DNA of 53,309 nt from positions 1 to 53,309 of the forward strand of contig JBARXT010000195.1 of assembly GCA_049647485.1 (NCBI GenBank), given 5' to 3'. The translations under genes were made by a program, and so were the position numbers. The notes beneath the pieces are model-generated. The model saw nothing but the letters and a program-made list of their open reading frames with translations, did no database searches and was not told the origin of the DNA. The DNA comes from 62-47 sp049647485. Lineage in GTDB: Bacteria; Pseudomonadota; Alphaproteobacteria; Rhizobiales; Xanthobacteraceae. Positions within the stretch are counted from its first letter, which is position 1. Every line of letters begins with the position of its first letter. This document shows, piece after piece, positions 8,113 through 15,822 of this stretch.

Positions 8113-9072
8113 ATGCTGCATCGCCGCGATCTGTTGAAACTGTCCGCGCTCGGTGGCCTTGCGTCGCTCGCGCGAATGCCCACCGCGCTGGCGCAATCCT
8201 CCGCGAAGCCGAGCACGCGGATCGTGTTCCTCGGCACCAAGGGCGGGCCGCGCATCGGGCTCGGCCGTTCCAATCCCGCCAACCTGATCATGGTCAACGA
8301 CACGCCGATCGTGCTCGATTGCGGCGCGGGCGTCAGCCATCAACTGGTTGCGGCGAAAATTCCGCTGCAATCGATCAAATACATCCTGCTCAGCCACCTG
8401 CATTCCGATCACGATCTCGATTACGGCAACCTCGCCTACAACGCATGGGCCACCGGACTGAAGACGCCGATCCATGCCTTCGGTCCCAAGGGCACCGAGG
8501 CGATGACGAAAGCCTATTGGGACGTGAACAAATTCGACATCGAGACGCGCATCGCCGACGAAGGCCGGCCCGATCTGCGCAAGCTCTTGATCGCGAAAGA
8601 CATCGACGCCGACGGCGTGGTGCTGAAGACCGACGACGTCACCGTCACCGCGTTCCGCACGCCGCATCCGCCGATCGTCGACAACTTCGCCTACAAGTTC
8701 GAGACCAAGGACGGCACCGTCGTGTTTTCCAGCGACACCGCCTACAATCCGAAGCTCGCCGCGTTCGCCAAGGGCGCCGACGTGCTGGTGCATGAAGCGC
8801 TCTACGTCCCCGGCATCGACGGCATCATGAAGAAGGTCACCAACGGCGCGACGCTCCGGAAACACTTGCTGGCGAGCCACACCACGACGGAAGATATCGG
8901 TCGCATCGCCGCCATCGCCCAACCGAAACTGCTGGTGCTCAGCCATCTCGTTCCGGGCGACAACGACTCGATCACAGACGAGCAGTGGCTTGCCGACGTG
9001 AAGAAGAATTTTTCCGGCAAGATGGTGGTGGCGAAAGATTTGATGGAAGTGACCTTGCCGCTGCCGGTGTAA
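8113..9072 (+). CDS. Exported metallo-beta-lactamase-fold hydrolase
   Basis: The 319 residues begin with a twin-arginine-like leader (MLHRRDLLKLSALGG, ending near ALAQ at 28), so export by Tat is likely. The MBL metal motif HLHSDH is at 95-100, followed by further ligands in FSSDTAYN (about 212), VHEALY and LSHLVPG. The layout resembles RNase Z-like and arylsulfatase-like members that act on small substrates, but the leader argues against an RNA-processing role. GGAGG lies eight bases before the ATG. The substrate is unknown. The gene is isolated, with a large inverted repeat following it. Confidence 0.83.
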   Translation: MLHRRDLLKLSALGGLASLARMPTALAQSSAKPSTRIVFLGTKGGPRIGLGRSNPANLIMVNDTPIVLDCGAGVSHQLVAAKIPLQSIKYILLSHLHSDHDLDYGNLAYNAWATGLKTPIHAFGPKGTEAMTKAYWDVNKFDIETRIADEGRPDLRKLLIAKDIDADGVVLKTDDVTVTAFRTPHPPIVDNFAYKFETKDGTVVFSSDTAYNPKLAAFAKGADVLVHEALYVPGIDGIMKKVTNGATLRKHLLASHTTTEDIGRIAAIAQPKLLVLSHLVPGDNDSITDEQWLADVKKNFSGKMVVAKDLMEVTLPLPV

Positions 9073-9074
9073 CT

Positions 9075-9199
9075 CGTCGTCCCTGCGCAGGCAGGAACCC
9101 ATAACCCCTGGCCTCTTGCTTCAAGAACAGCCGCGCAACGATCGCCGCATACCACCGCGACGACACGGCGTATGGGTTCCCGCCTTCGCGGGAACGACG
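9075..9199. repeat. Large intergenic inverted repeat, 29-bp arms
   Basis: The left arm (9075-9103) begins CGTCGTCCCTGCGCAGG and the right arm (9171-9199) ends CGCGGGAACGACG. The arms match at 25 of 29 positions when one is reverse-complemented, meeting in GGAACCCATA / TATGGGTTCC. A 67-base loop carries ACAGCCGCGCAACG. It lies between convergent genes. It could be a non-autonomous mobile palindrome or a shared terminator. Confidence 0.65.
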
Positions 9200-9256
9200 G
9201 CTGTTTTGTTGCAGGTGTCGCGCGAGCCTCGAAGGATCGTCGTGTATCACAACGTC

Positions 9257-9279
9257 ATGGCCGGGCTTGCCCCGGCCAT
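9257..9279. repeat. Palindromic repeat ATGGCCGGG-N5-CCCGGCCAT
   Basis: This is a perfect 9-bp inverted repeat (9257-9265 and 9271-9279) with spacer CTTGC. It is the same element as at 1704-1726 and is placed just before the stop of the convergent amine oxidase gene. Confidence 0.72.
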
Positions 9280-9300
9280 GACGGCGAGTCTTATTTCCCG

Positions 9301-10680
9301 TCAGTGCGCGCGTCGCTTCTTCGCGCGCGGCTTTTTCTGCGGCGGCGGAGGCTTTGCCGGACCGATCTTCTTCAATGCCGCATCGGCGGCGGATTCGCCG
9401 CTCTCCCACGCGCCATCGACAGTGCCGTAAAGCGTCTCGTGCGTGGCTTCGCCGGCGACGAAGACGTTGCCGAACGGTTCGCCGAGAAGTTTGCGTCCAC
9501 CGGCCGCGCCCGGCGATGCCGCCGACATCGCGCCGCCGATCAGCGGCTCCGCATTCCAGCGCGTCGCGAAGCTGCGCTCGATCTTCGCCACCGCATCGCC
9601 GCCGAACAGTCCGCCGAGCCAGTCGCGCGCGAACGCCACCATGGCGTCCTCGCCCTGCGCCGACAGATCCACGCCGAATTGTCCCGCGACATCGACAGTG
9701 CACAGCGACGAGCCGCCGACATTGGCGACCAGGAGCGCGGTGCGCGCGTCCTTGCTGCGCTCGATCACGTTTTCATCGCGGCCGAGTCCGAGCGGATTGC
9801 CCGGCAATTGCAACGCGATGCGATCGTAACTGCCGAGCCCCAAGCCGGACGCGGCATCGAATTGCCGCTTCGGCAGATCCGGCGCGAAGGCGATGCGGCC
9901 CGAGGCGAGCACATGCGTCGACACCGTAACGATCGCCGCGCGCGCGACGATCTTGCCCGCCGGCGTGTCCACCGCGACATCGCGGTTGCTCCACGCCACC
10001 CGCGTCGCCGGCGTGCCCAGCGCCACGGGAACGCTTTCGCCGAGCCTCGTCAGCAGCGCCCCCAGGCCCTGCCGGCAGACGATGGCAGCGCTGCGCTCCT
10101 GCATGCGCGCGCGATCCATCGCCGAGAGATCGCGCAGGTCCTTGCCGGTCACGCTCGCGCCGAGCACGAATTCCACCGTCGACGCCCAGTCGCCGAGATC
10201 GCTCGGCATCGCGGCGGCGCAAGCGACATCGGCCTTGCCCCGCGAGGCCTCGTCGATGGCGCGATTGGCGCGCACCAGCGCCGTGAGAAAATCTTCTGCC
10301 TCGCCCGCGCGCGCGTTGCGCCGGCCGATGCGAATCTTCTGGCCCGTCGTCACCGGTGCGATGTCGATGCCGTTCAAGCGCGCCAGCTTGGCCAGCGGAT
10401 TGCTGTCGGGGCTGTACAGCACACGCGCGCCGCGATCGAACGGCACGGCGAACAGCGCGGGATCGGTGCGGCAGCGCCCGCCGATCCGTGTCGAGGCCTC
10501 GATCACTATGACGCTGCGCTCGGCGACCTTGATGCGCCGCGCCGCCGCAAGACCCGCCGCGCCCGCGCCGATCACGACAATGTCAACCTCGCGCGGCAGC
10601 GGCGCGGCCATGATGCGCGACAATGGCAATGCAGCGAATGCTGCGGAAGCCGTCAGGAATGTCCGACGCGAAATCGTCAT
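9301..10680 (-). CDS. Exported flavin amine oxidase
   Basis: This 459-residue FAD-dependent oxidoreductase has the amine oxidase fold. It opens with a textbook Tat signal (SRRTFLTA, residues 4-11), then the dinucleotide-binding VVIGAGAAGLAAAR (about 36-48) and the second FAD motif IGGRCRTD. Near the C-terminus is the family's FVAGEATHETLYGTVDGAWESGE segment. The likely role is periplasmic oxidation of an amine or polyamine, probably folded with FAD before export. A short tail of Pro, Lys and Arg (about 440-459) follows the conserved domain and is unusual. Substrate unknown. Convergent with the metallo-hydrolase gene. Confidence 0.88.
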   Translation of the reverse strand: MTISRRTFLTASAAFAALPLSRIMAAPLPREVDIVVIGAGAAGLAAARRIKVAERSVIVIEASTRIGGRCRTDPALFAVPFDRGARVLYSPDSNPLAKLARLNGIDIAPVTTGQKIRIGRRNARAGEAEDFLTALVRANRAIDEASRGKADVACAAAMPSDLGDWASTVEFVLGASVTGKDLRDLSAMDRARMQERSAAIVCRQGLGALLTRLGESVPVALGTPATRVAWSNRDVAVDTPAGKIVARAAIVTVSTHVLASGRIAFAPDLPKRQFDAASGLGLGSYDRIALQLPGNPLGLGRDENVIERSKDARTALLVANVGGSSLCTVDVAGQFGVDLSAQGEDAMVAFARDWLGGLFGGDAVAKIERSFATRWNAEPLIGGAMSAASPGAAGGRKLLGEPFGNVFVAGEATHETLYGTVDGAWESGESAADAALKKIGPAKPPPPQKKPRAKKRRAH

Positions 10681-10902
10681 GGCTGGTTTTCTGAAGTCAT
10701 TGCTTTTCTAATGTCGTAGTTGCCGAAACCTGAACAATTTCGGGAACGCATCGATAAGTTGCCGCATCCATGGCTGTGCGGCAACCATCATGGTGAATCA
10801 ATGATGATCTCGCCGGCATGAGCATGAACCAAATTGCAATGGCTTGCGTCCATGATTGAAGCACGACAAAGCGGTCAGAACGAACCGCGCGGGGAGAACC
10901 TC

Positions 10903-11793
10903 ATGGGCTTCGTGCTCGATGCCGTCGGCAAACTGATTGCCGGTTACCTCCAGAAAGAGGTGCCGGGCTATGAGCCCTTTACGCCGAGCGATCCCGAACG
11001 GCTGCGCGACATCGTCATGCCCGGCGACGTGCTGCTGGTCGAAGGCAACAACCGCATCTCCGGCATCATCAAGTATCTGACGCAATCGACATGGTCGCAC
11101 GCCGCGCTCTATGTCGGGCCGATCGACGGCGCCAGCGAACCCGACGGCGAACCGCACGTGCTGATCGAGGCCAATGTCGGCGAGGGCGTCGCCACCGCGC
11201 CGCTGTCGAAATATTTTCCGTATCACACGCGGGTCTGCCGCCCGGTCGGTCTGTCGTATGAGGACCGCACCACGGTGTGCCGCTACGCCATCAACCGCAT
11301 CGGCTTCGGCTACGACACCAAGAACATCATCGATCTGGCGCGCTATCTTTTCCCGATGCCGATTCCGCAGCGCTTCCGCCGCCGCATGATCGCGCTCGGC
11401 TCCGGCGATCCGACCAAGATCATCTGCTCGGCGCTGATCGCGCAGGCATTCGGCGCGGTGCGCTATCCGATCCTGCCGAAGATCACCCGCACCAGAAGCC
11501 GGCAGGCACGGCGCGAGATCCTGCACATCCGCGACTCCTCGCTCTACATGCCGCGCGACTTCGATATCTCGCCTTACTTCGACGTCGTGAAGCCGACCAT
11601 CGAACTCGGCTTCGACTACACCGCACTGCACTGGGCCGACCGGCAGAAACCGCTCGCGGAGGTAGCGGGCGCCTTAGATCCCTTTCCAGGCGCTTCGGGG
11701 GGAATCGAAGGGGGCGTGGAAACGCCGCCGCTCGGCCCTGAAGCGGCTGGTGCGACAGCGTCGCGCCAGGCTGCCGAAGCAATGAGCGCTTGA
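10903..11793 (+). CDS. YiiX/YebB-like NlpC/P60 cysteine hydrolase
   Basis: This 296-residue protein has a permuted NlpC/P60 papain-like fold. The motif PGDVLLVEGNNRISGIIKYLTQSTWSHAALYVG carries the likely catalytic His (H66), and TKIICSALIAQAFG carries the catalytic Cys (C175). YiiX-type proteins hydrolyse peptidoglycan or lipid-linked amide or ester bonds; the substrate here is unknown. ATG 10903 follows a GGGGAG site and matches the start of relatives (MGxVLDAVGKLI). Earlier in-frame ATGs at 10834 and 10852 lack a ribosome site. The last 60 residues are low-complexity Gly/Ala/Pro. Confidence 0.82.
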   Translation: MGFVLDAVGKLIAGYLQKEVPGYEPFTPSDPERLRDIVMPGDVLLVEGNNRISGIIKYLTQSTWSHAALYVGPIDGASEPDGEPHVLIEANVGEGVATAPLSKYFPYHTRVCRPVGLSYEDRTTVCRYAINRIGFGYDTKNIIDLARYLFPMPIPQRFRRRMIALGSGDPTKIICSALIAQAFGAVRYPILPKITRTRSRQARREILHIRDSSLYMPRDFDISPYFDVVKPTIELGFDYTALHWADRQKPLAEVAGALDPFPGASGGIEGGVETPPLGPEAAGATASRQAAEAMSA

Positions 11794-11982
11794 GCGGCGA
11801 CGTGCCAAGCCGTCCCCTTCTCGAGCCCTGAGCATTCCAGCGGTCGGCTCCTGGCGCCGCGCTGCGCGAAAATGTCGCAATCTGCACATTTTCCCACCAA
11901 GGTTCGTTTGAAAAACGGGCAGCGGTCTTATAGACAAGCGCGTTAGCGTCGGATCGCGTGGAGCCTCTCGGACCCCTGTTGC

Positions 11983-12013
11983 AAGCAGGACAGGCTGTGC
12001 CTTCGGCCTGCTT
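11983..12013 (+). promoter_or_regulatory. gdhA leader hairpin
   Basis: A perfect 7-bp inverted repeat, AAGCAGG (11983-11989) and CCTGCTT (12007-12013), lies 30 bases before the gdhA ATG. CAGGC and GCCTG inside it offer an alternative fold. A possible promoter, TTTGAA-N16-TATAGA, lies about 60 bases upstream. A role in controlling nitrogen-assimilation expression is inference. Confidence 0.35.
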
Positions 12014-12042
12014 CAACCATAACGAGTGCTTGGGGGTGTTTC

Positions 12043-13386
12043 ATGCTCGACGAAAAGCTTGAACCGATTTTCAATGAAGTGTTGCAGCGCAACCCGGGTG
12101 AAAACGAGTTTCACCAGGCGGTGCGCGAGGTGCTGGACAGCCTCGGCGCGGTGATCGCCAAGCATCCGGGCTACGCCGAGGCGGCGCTGATCGAGCGCAT
12201 CTGCGAGCCGGAGCGGCAGATCATCTTCCGCGTGCCGTGGATCGACGACAAGGGCAACGTTCGCATCAACCGCGGCTTCCGCGTCCAGTTCAATTCCGCG
12301 CTCGGCCCCTACAAGGGCGGCCTGCGCTTCCATCCCAGCGTCTACCTCGGCACCATCAAGTTCCTCGGCTTCGAACAGACCTTCAAGAACGCGCTGACCG
12401 GCCTGCCGATCGGCGGCGGCAAGGGCGGCTCGGACTTCGACCCCAAGGGCCGCTCCGAGCGCGAGATCATGCGCTTCTGCCAGTCCTTCATACTGGAACT
12501 GCATCGCCACCTCGGCGAATACACCGACGTTCCGGCGGGCGACATCGGCGTCGGCCAGCGCGAGATCGGCTTCATGTTCGGCCAGTACAAGCGCATCACC
12601 AATCGCTACGAGTCCGGCGTGCTCACCGGCAAGGGCCTGACCTGGGGCGGCTCTCGCGTGCGCACCGAGGCGACCGGCTACGGCTGCTCTTACTTCGTCG
12701 AACGCATGCTCGGCACCCGCAAGCAGGGCTTCGAGGGCAAGAAGGTGCTGGTCTCCGGCGCCGGCAACGTCGCCATCTACACCATGGAGAAGGTGGCGGA
12801 ATTCGGCGGCAAGGTAATCGCCTGTTCGGATTCCAACGGTTACGTGGTGGACGAGAAGGGCATCGACCTCGACCTGCTGAAGGAGATCAAGGAGAAGCGC
12901 CGCGGCCGCGTCGCCGATTACGCCAAGGCGCGCGGCAACGGCGCCAAGTTTGTTCCCGGCGGCCGCCTCTGGGAAGTGCCGGCCGATATCGCGATGCCGT
13001 CCGCCACCCAGAACGAACTCAACGGCACTGATGCCGCCACGCTGATCAGGAACGGCGTGATCGCGGTGGGCGAGGGCGCCAACATGCCGTGCACCCCGGA
13101 AGCCGCGCATGCCTTCCTGCAGGCCAAGGTGCTGTTCGGCCCCGGCAAGGCGGCGAATGCCGGCGGCGTCGCCACCAGCGCGCTTGAAATGCAGCAGAAC
13201 GCCTCGCGCGACTCGTGGACCTTCGAGGCCACCGAGGAACGGCTGGCGGCCATCATGCACAACATCCACGACACCTGCGCGCAGACCGCCGAGGAATACG
13301 GCGCGCCGGGCAACTACGTGCTCGGCGCCAACGTCGCGGGCTTCATCCGCGTCGCCGAGGCGATGCAGGCGATGGGCGTGGTGTAA
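12043..13386 (+). CDS. gdhA: NADP-specific glutamate dehydrogenase
   Basis: This enzyme makes glutamate from 2-oxoglutarate and ammonium with NADPH. The 447 residues match the hexameric GDH family. The substrate-binding segment KGGLRFHP is followed by the catalytic Lys in GGGKGGSDFDPKG (K127), and the catalytic Asp lies in DVPAGDIGVG (D167). The Rossmann motif is SGAGNVAIY (about 238-246). After the second beta strand comes CSDSNG, with Ser rather than an acidic residue, typical of NADP users. GGGGGTG precedes the ATG. It is monocistronic by spacing and appears intact. Confidence 0.97.
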   Translation: MLDEKLEPIFNEVLQRNPGENEFHQAVREVLDSLGAVIAKHPGYAEAALIERICEPERQIIFRVPWIDDKGNVRINRGFRVQFNSALGPYKGGLRFHPSVYLGTIKFLGFEQTFKNALTGLPIGGGKGGSDFDPKGRSEREIMRFCQSFILELHRHLGEYTDVPAGDIGVGQREIGFMFGQYKRITNRYESGVLTGKGLTWGGSRVRTEATGYGCSYFVERMLGTRKQGFEGKKVLVSGAGNVAIYTMEKVAEFGGKVIACSDSNGYVVDEKGIDLDLLKEIKEKRRGRVADYAKARGNGAKFVPGGRLWEVPADIAMPSATQNELNGTDAATLIRNGVIAVGEGANMPCTPEAAHAFLQAKVLFGPGKAANAGGVATSALEMQQNASRDSWTFEATEERLAAIMHNIHDTCAQTAEEYGAPGNYVLGANVAGFIRVAEAMQAMGVV

Positions 13387-13432
13387 GGCGCGACACGCAC
13401 GCTGTTTGACTCTCCGAAGACGGCGTGTTGCC

Positions 13433-13581
13433 GTCACCCCGAGGTGGCCGCTTTTTTAGCGGCCCAAAGCAAGTTGGCGAGCCAACTTGCGTTCTTTTGG
13501 TCCTATCTCGGTAAACCCGAGATAGGTGGGCGACGGCAAAGTCATCCTTCGAGGCTCGCTTCGCCCGCACCTCAGGATGAC
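13433..13581. repeat. Composite intergenic repeat with three internal hairpins
   Basis: The outer ends, GTCACCCCGAGGTGG and CACCTCAGGATGAC, match the repeat at 631-724, as does the inner TCATCCTTCGAGGCTCGC. Inside are three perfect stems: GGCCGCT/AGCGGCC (13446-13452, 13458-13464), GCAAGTTGG/CCAACTTGC (13469-13477, 13482-13490) and CCTATCTCGG/CCGAGATAGG (13502-13511, 13517-13526). It fills most of the gdhA to EI24-protein spacer. Confidence 0.75.
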
Positions 13582-13657
13582 GCGTTCGGCACACACCCTT
13601 GCCGAACCGGGGATGCATCTCTACCTCTGCATTCGTTTTGCAGAGGACACAGCCATC

Positions 13658-14413
13658 ATGCTCGACGCCGCCATCAAGGCCCTGTCGCAGATTCTGTCGC
13701 CGCCGATGCGCGCCATCCTGTGGCGCTCAATCGGACTCGCGCTGATCCTCATCGTGGTGCTGGCAGTGAGCCTGCAACGCCTGCTGAGCTGGCTCGCCAC
13801 CTCCGGCATGGTGTGGGCGGAAGCAACGCTGGGCCCCGATTATCACACGCCGCTCAACGTGCTGTCATGGATGGTGTCGATCGTCGCCGGCTTCGGCATC
13901 GTGTTCGGAGCGATCTTCCTGATGCCCGCGATCACCTCGCTGGTGGCGAGCGTGTTCGTCGACGACGTCGCCGATATCGTCGAGCGCGAGCACTATCCGG
14001 CGGAACGCGTCGGCACCGCGCTGCCTTACGGCCTTGCGATCGGCGAAGGTATCAAGTTCGCCGCGCTGACCTTGCTGGTCTATCTGATCGCGCTGCCGTT
14101 CGCGCTGTTCGCCGGGCTCGGCTTCATCGCCTTCTACATCGCCACCGCCTGGCTGCTCGGCCGGCAGTATTTCGAATTCGCCGCGCTGCGCTTTCGCCCA
14201 ATCGATGAAGCCAAGGCGATGCGACGTCATCATGCGGGGATGGTGTTCGCCGCCGGCCTGATCATCGCCGCCTTCGTCTCGATCCCGATCGTCAACTTCG
14301 CGACGCCGGTGTTCGCCATGGCCCTGATGGTGCATCTGCATAAGCAGCTCAGCGGCCCACGCCCGGAGCTGATCGAACCCGAACGCAACCGGACCAGCGT
14401 GCCGACGGTGTGA
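13658..14413 (+). CDS. EI24 / CysZ-like membrane protein
   Basis: This 251-residue integral membrane protein is of the EI24/CysZ family. It has about four strongly hydrophobic regions and the loop EREHYPAERVG typical of alphaproteobacterial members, with GLGFIAFYIATAWLLGRQYFEF in the C-terminal half. CysZ imports sulfate in gammaproteobacteria; whether this relative does so is not shown. ATG 13658 lies behind AGAGGA and starts just before the first helix. Further upstream the frame is repeat DNA. It converges with nth, with only seven bases between stops. Confidence 0.82.
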   Translation: MLDAAIKALSQILSPPMRAILWRSIGLALILIVVLAVSLQRLLSWLATSGMVWAEATLGPDYHTPLNVLSWMVSIVAGFGIVFGAIFLMPAITSLVASVFVDDVADIVEREHYPAERVGTALPYGLAIGEGIKFAALTLLVYLIALPFALFAGLGFIAFYIATAWLLGRQYFEFAALRFRPIDEAKAMRRHHAGMVFAAGLIIAAFVSIPIVNFATPVFAMALMVHLHKQLSGPRPELIEPERNRTSVPTV

Positions 14414-14420
14414 GCGTGCG

Positions 14421-15248
14421 CTACACTGTCTTTTCCGGCCAGCGGCAGAGGTCGTTGATCAGGCACACCTCGCAGCGCGGCTTGCGTGCGAGGCAGGTGT
14501 AGCGGCCGTGCAGGATCAGCCAGTGATGCGCGTGCAGCATGAACTCCGGCGGAATCACCCGCTCGAGATTCAATTCGACTTCCAGCGGCGTCTTGCCCGG
14601 CGCCATGCCGGTGCGGTTGCCGACGCGGAACACATGCGTATCCACCGCCATGGTCGGCTGGCCGAACGCCATGTTGAGCACGACGTTCGCGGTCTTGCGC
14701 CCGGCGCCCGGTAACGACTCGATCTCGGCGCGGGTGCGCGGCACCTGGCCGTTAAACAGCGCGATCAGTTTCTCCGACAGCGCGATGACGTTCTTCGCCT
14801 TGGTGCGATAGAGCCCGATGGTCTTGATGTACTCGCGCAGCCGCTTCTCGCCGAGCGCCAGCATCTTCGCCGGCGTATCCGCGATCGGAAACAGCTCCCG
14901 CGTCGCCTTGTTGACGCCGGCGTCGGTCGCCTGCGCCGACAGCACCACCGCCACCAGCAGGGTGAACGGGTTGAGGTGCTCCAGTTCGCCCCGCGGCTCC
15001 GGGTTGGCGGCCTCGAACCGGCGGAAGGCCTCGTGGACCTCCGCGGCGGTCCACGGTTTAGACGACGGTGTGAAGCGTTTGGGCGCCTTCCCGGCCCCCT
15101 TGCCGGCCGCTTTTGCACCTGCCGCAAGTGGCGATTTTGCGCCATTGTTTCGCCGCGGCTTTGCCGCAAGATTCCCGTCGGGTTTTGCAGCCGATCCGGC
15201 GGCTTTCGGTGTCGATCCCGTCGCGGATCGGTGGATGCTTTTGGCCAT
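14421..15248 (-). CDS. nth: Endonuclease III
   Basis: This is a DNA glycosylase/AP lyase for oxidised pyrimidines in base excision repair. It has the helix-hairpin-helix LPGAGRKTANVVLN with catalytic Lys K185, the catalytic Asp in AVDTHVFR (D203), and the 4Fe-4S cluster ligands C252-X6-C259-X2-C262-X5-C268. At 275 residues it exceeds the usual 210-220 because of an Ala/Lys/Pro-rich N-terminal extension of about 58 residues (AKPRRNNGAKSP, GAKAAGKGAGKAPKR), which may bind DNA. The ATG at 15248 is the first in frame after the divergent gene's promoter region. Confidence 0.94.
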   Translation of the reverse strand: MAKSIHRSATGSTPKAAGSAAKPDGNLAAKPRRNNGAKSPLAAGAKAAGKGAGKAPKRFTPSSKPWTAAEVHEAFRRFEAANPEPRGELEHLNPFTLLVAVVLSAQATDAGVNKATRELFPIADTPAKMLALGEKRLREYIKTIGLYRTKAKNVIALSEKLIALFNGQVPRTRAEIESLPGAGRKTANVVLNMAFGQPTMAVDTHVFRVGNRTGMAPGKTPLEVELNLERVIPPEFMLHAHHWLILHGRYTCLARKPRCEVCLINDLCRWPEKTV

Positions 15249-15255
15249 GATCGGG

Positions 15256-15261
15256 TATAAT
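15256..15261 (+). promoter_or_regulatory. Candidate -10 box (TATAAT) for the DUF2244 gene
   Basis: A perfect TATAAT lies nine bases before the ATG at 15270, in the 21-bp space between divergent starts. No good -35 is seen 16-18 bases upstream. If it is used, transcription would begin at or next to the start codon, giving a nearly leaderless message. Confidence 0.35.
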
Positions 15262-15269
15262 GACAGGCC

Positions 15270-15788
15270 ATGACCGCAGGCAACGACTTTGACGATGCCC
15301 CCTCCCCGGAGCCGGAATTGTTTTCGGCCCTGCTGGTGCCGCATCGGTCGTTGAGCCGGAAAGGTTTCGCGGTGCTGATGGCCGTCATCAGCGTGCTCAA
15401 CTTCACCGCCGGCATGATCTTCCTGTTCAAGGGAGCGTGGCCGGTGCTGTTCTTCTTCCTGCTCGATATTCTCGCGATCTACTGGGCGTTCCGGATCAAT
15501 TTCCGCGACGCCAAGGCGACGGAGGAAATTTTCATCACGCCATCCGAATTGCGCGTTCGCAAAACCGACCATCGCGGCACGGCGACGGAATGGGTGTTCA
15601 ATCCGCTCTGGGTGCGGCTCGACCAGAAGGTGCATGAAGAATTCGGCATCGAGCGGCTGTCGCTGGTGTCGCGCGGCCGCAGCCTCGCCATCGCGCAATT
15701 TCTCGGCCCCGACGAGAAATCGAGTTTCGCCAGCGCACTGACCAATGCCCTGCAAGCGGCGAAGCGCGGGCCGGTCTATAATCATTGA
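15270..15788 (+). CDS. DUF2244 membrane protein
   Basis: This 172-residue protein is of the DUF2244 family, common in alphaproteobacteria and of unknown function. Two adjacent transmembrane helices are visible (about 30-75: FAVLMAVISVLNFTAGMIFLF, then WPVLFFFLLDILAIYWAF), followed by a soluble C-terminal domain with the family's NPLWVRL and FLGPDEK motifs. It lies head-to-head with nth, 21 bases apart, and 34 bases before the alkyltransferase gene, so it may be cotranscribed with the latter. Confidence 0.83.
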   Translation: MTAGNDFDDAPSPEPELFSALLVPHRSLSRKGFAVLMAVISVLNFTAGMIFLFKGAWPVLFFFLLDILAIYWAFRINFRDAKATEEIFITPSELRVRKTDHRGTATEWVFNPLWVRLDQKVHEEFGIERLSLVSRGRSLAIAQFLGPDEKSSFASALTNALQAAKRGPVYNH

Positions 15789-15822
15789 CCCGGGACTTAT
15801 CGGGAAACGGGTGGTGTCACGC

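Noticed and set aside
9172..10719. 515-codon plus-strand frame opposite the amine oxidase gene
   Set aside because: Antisense shadow of the flavin amine oxidase; it also starts inside an intergenic repeat.
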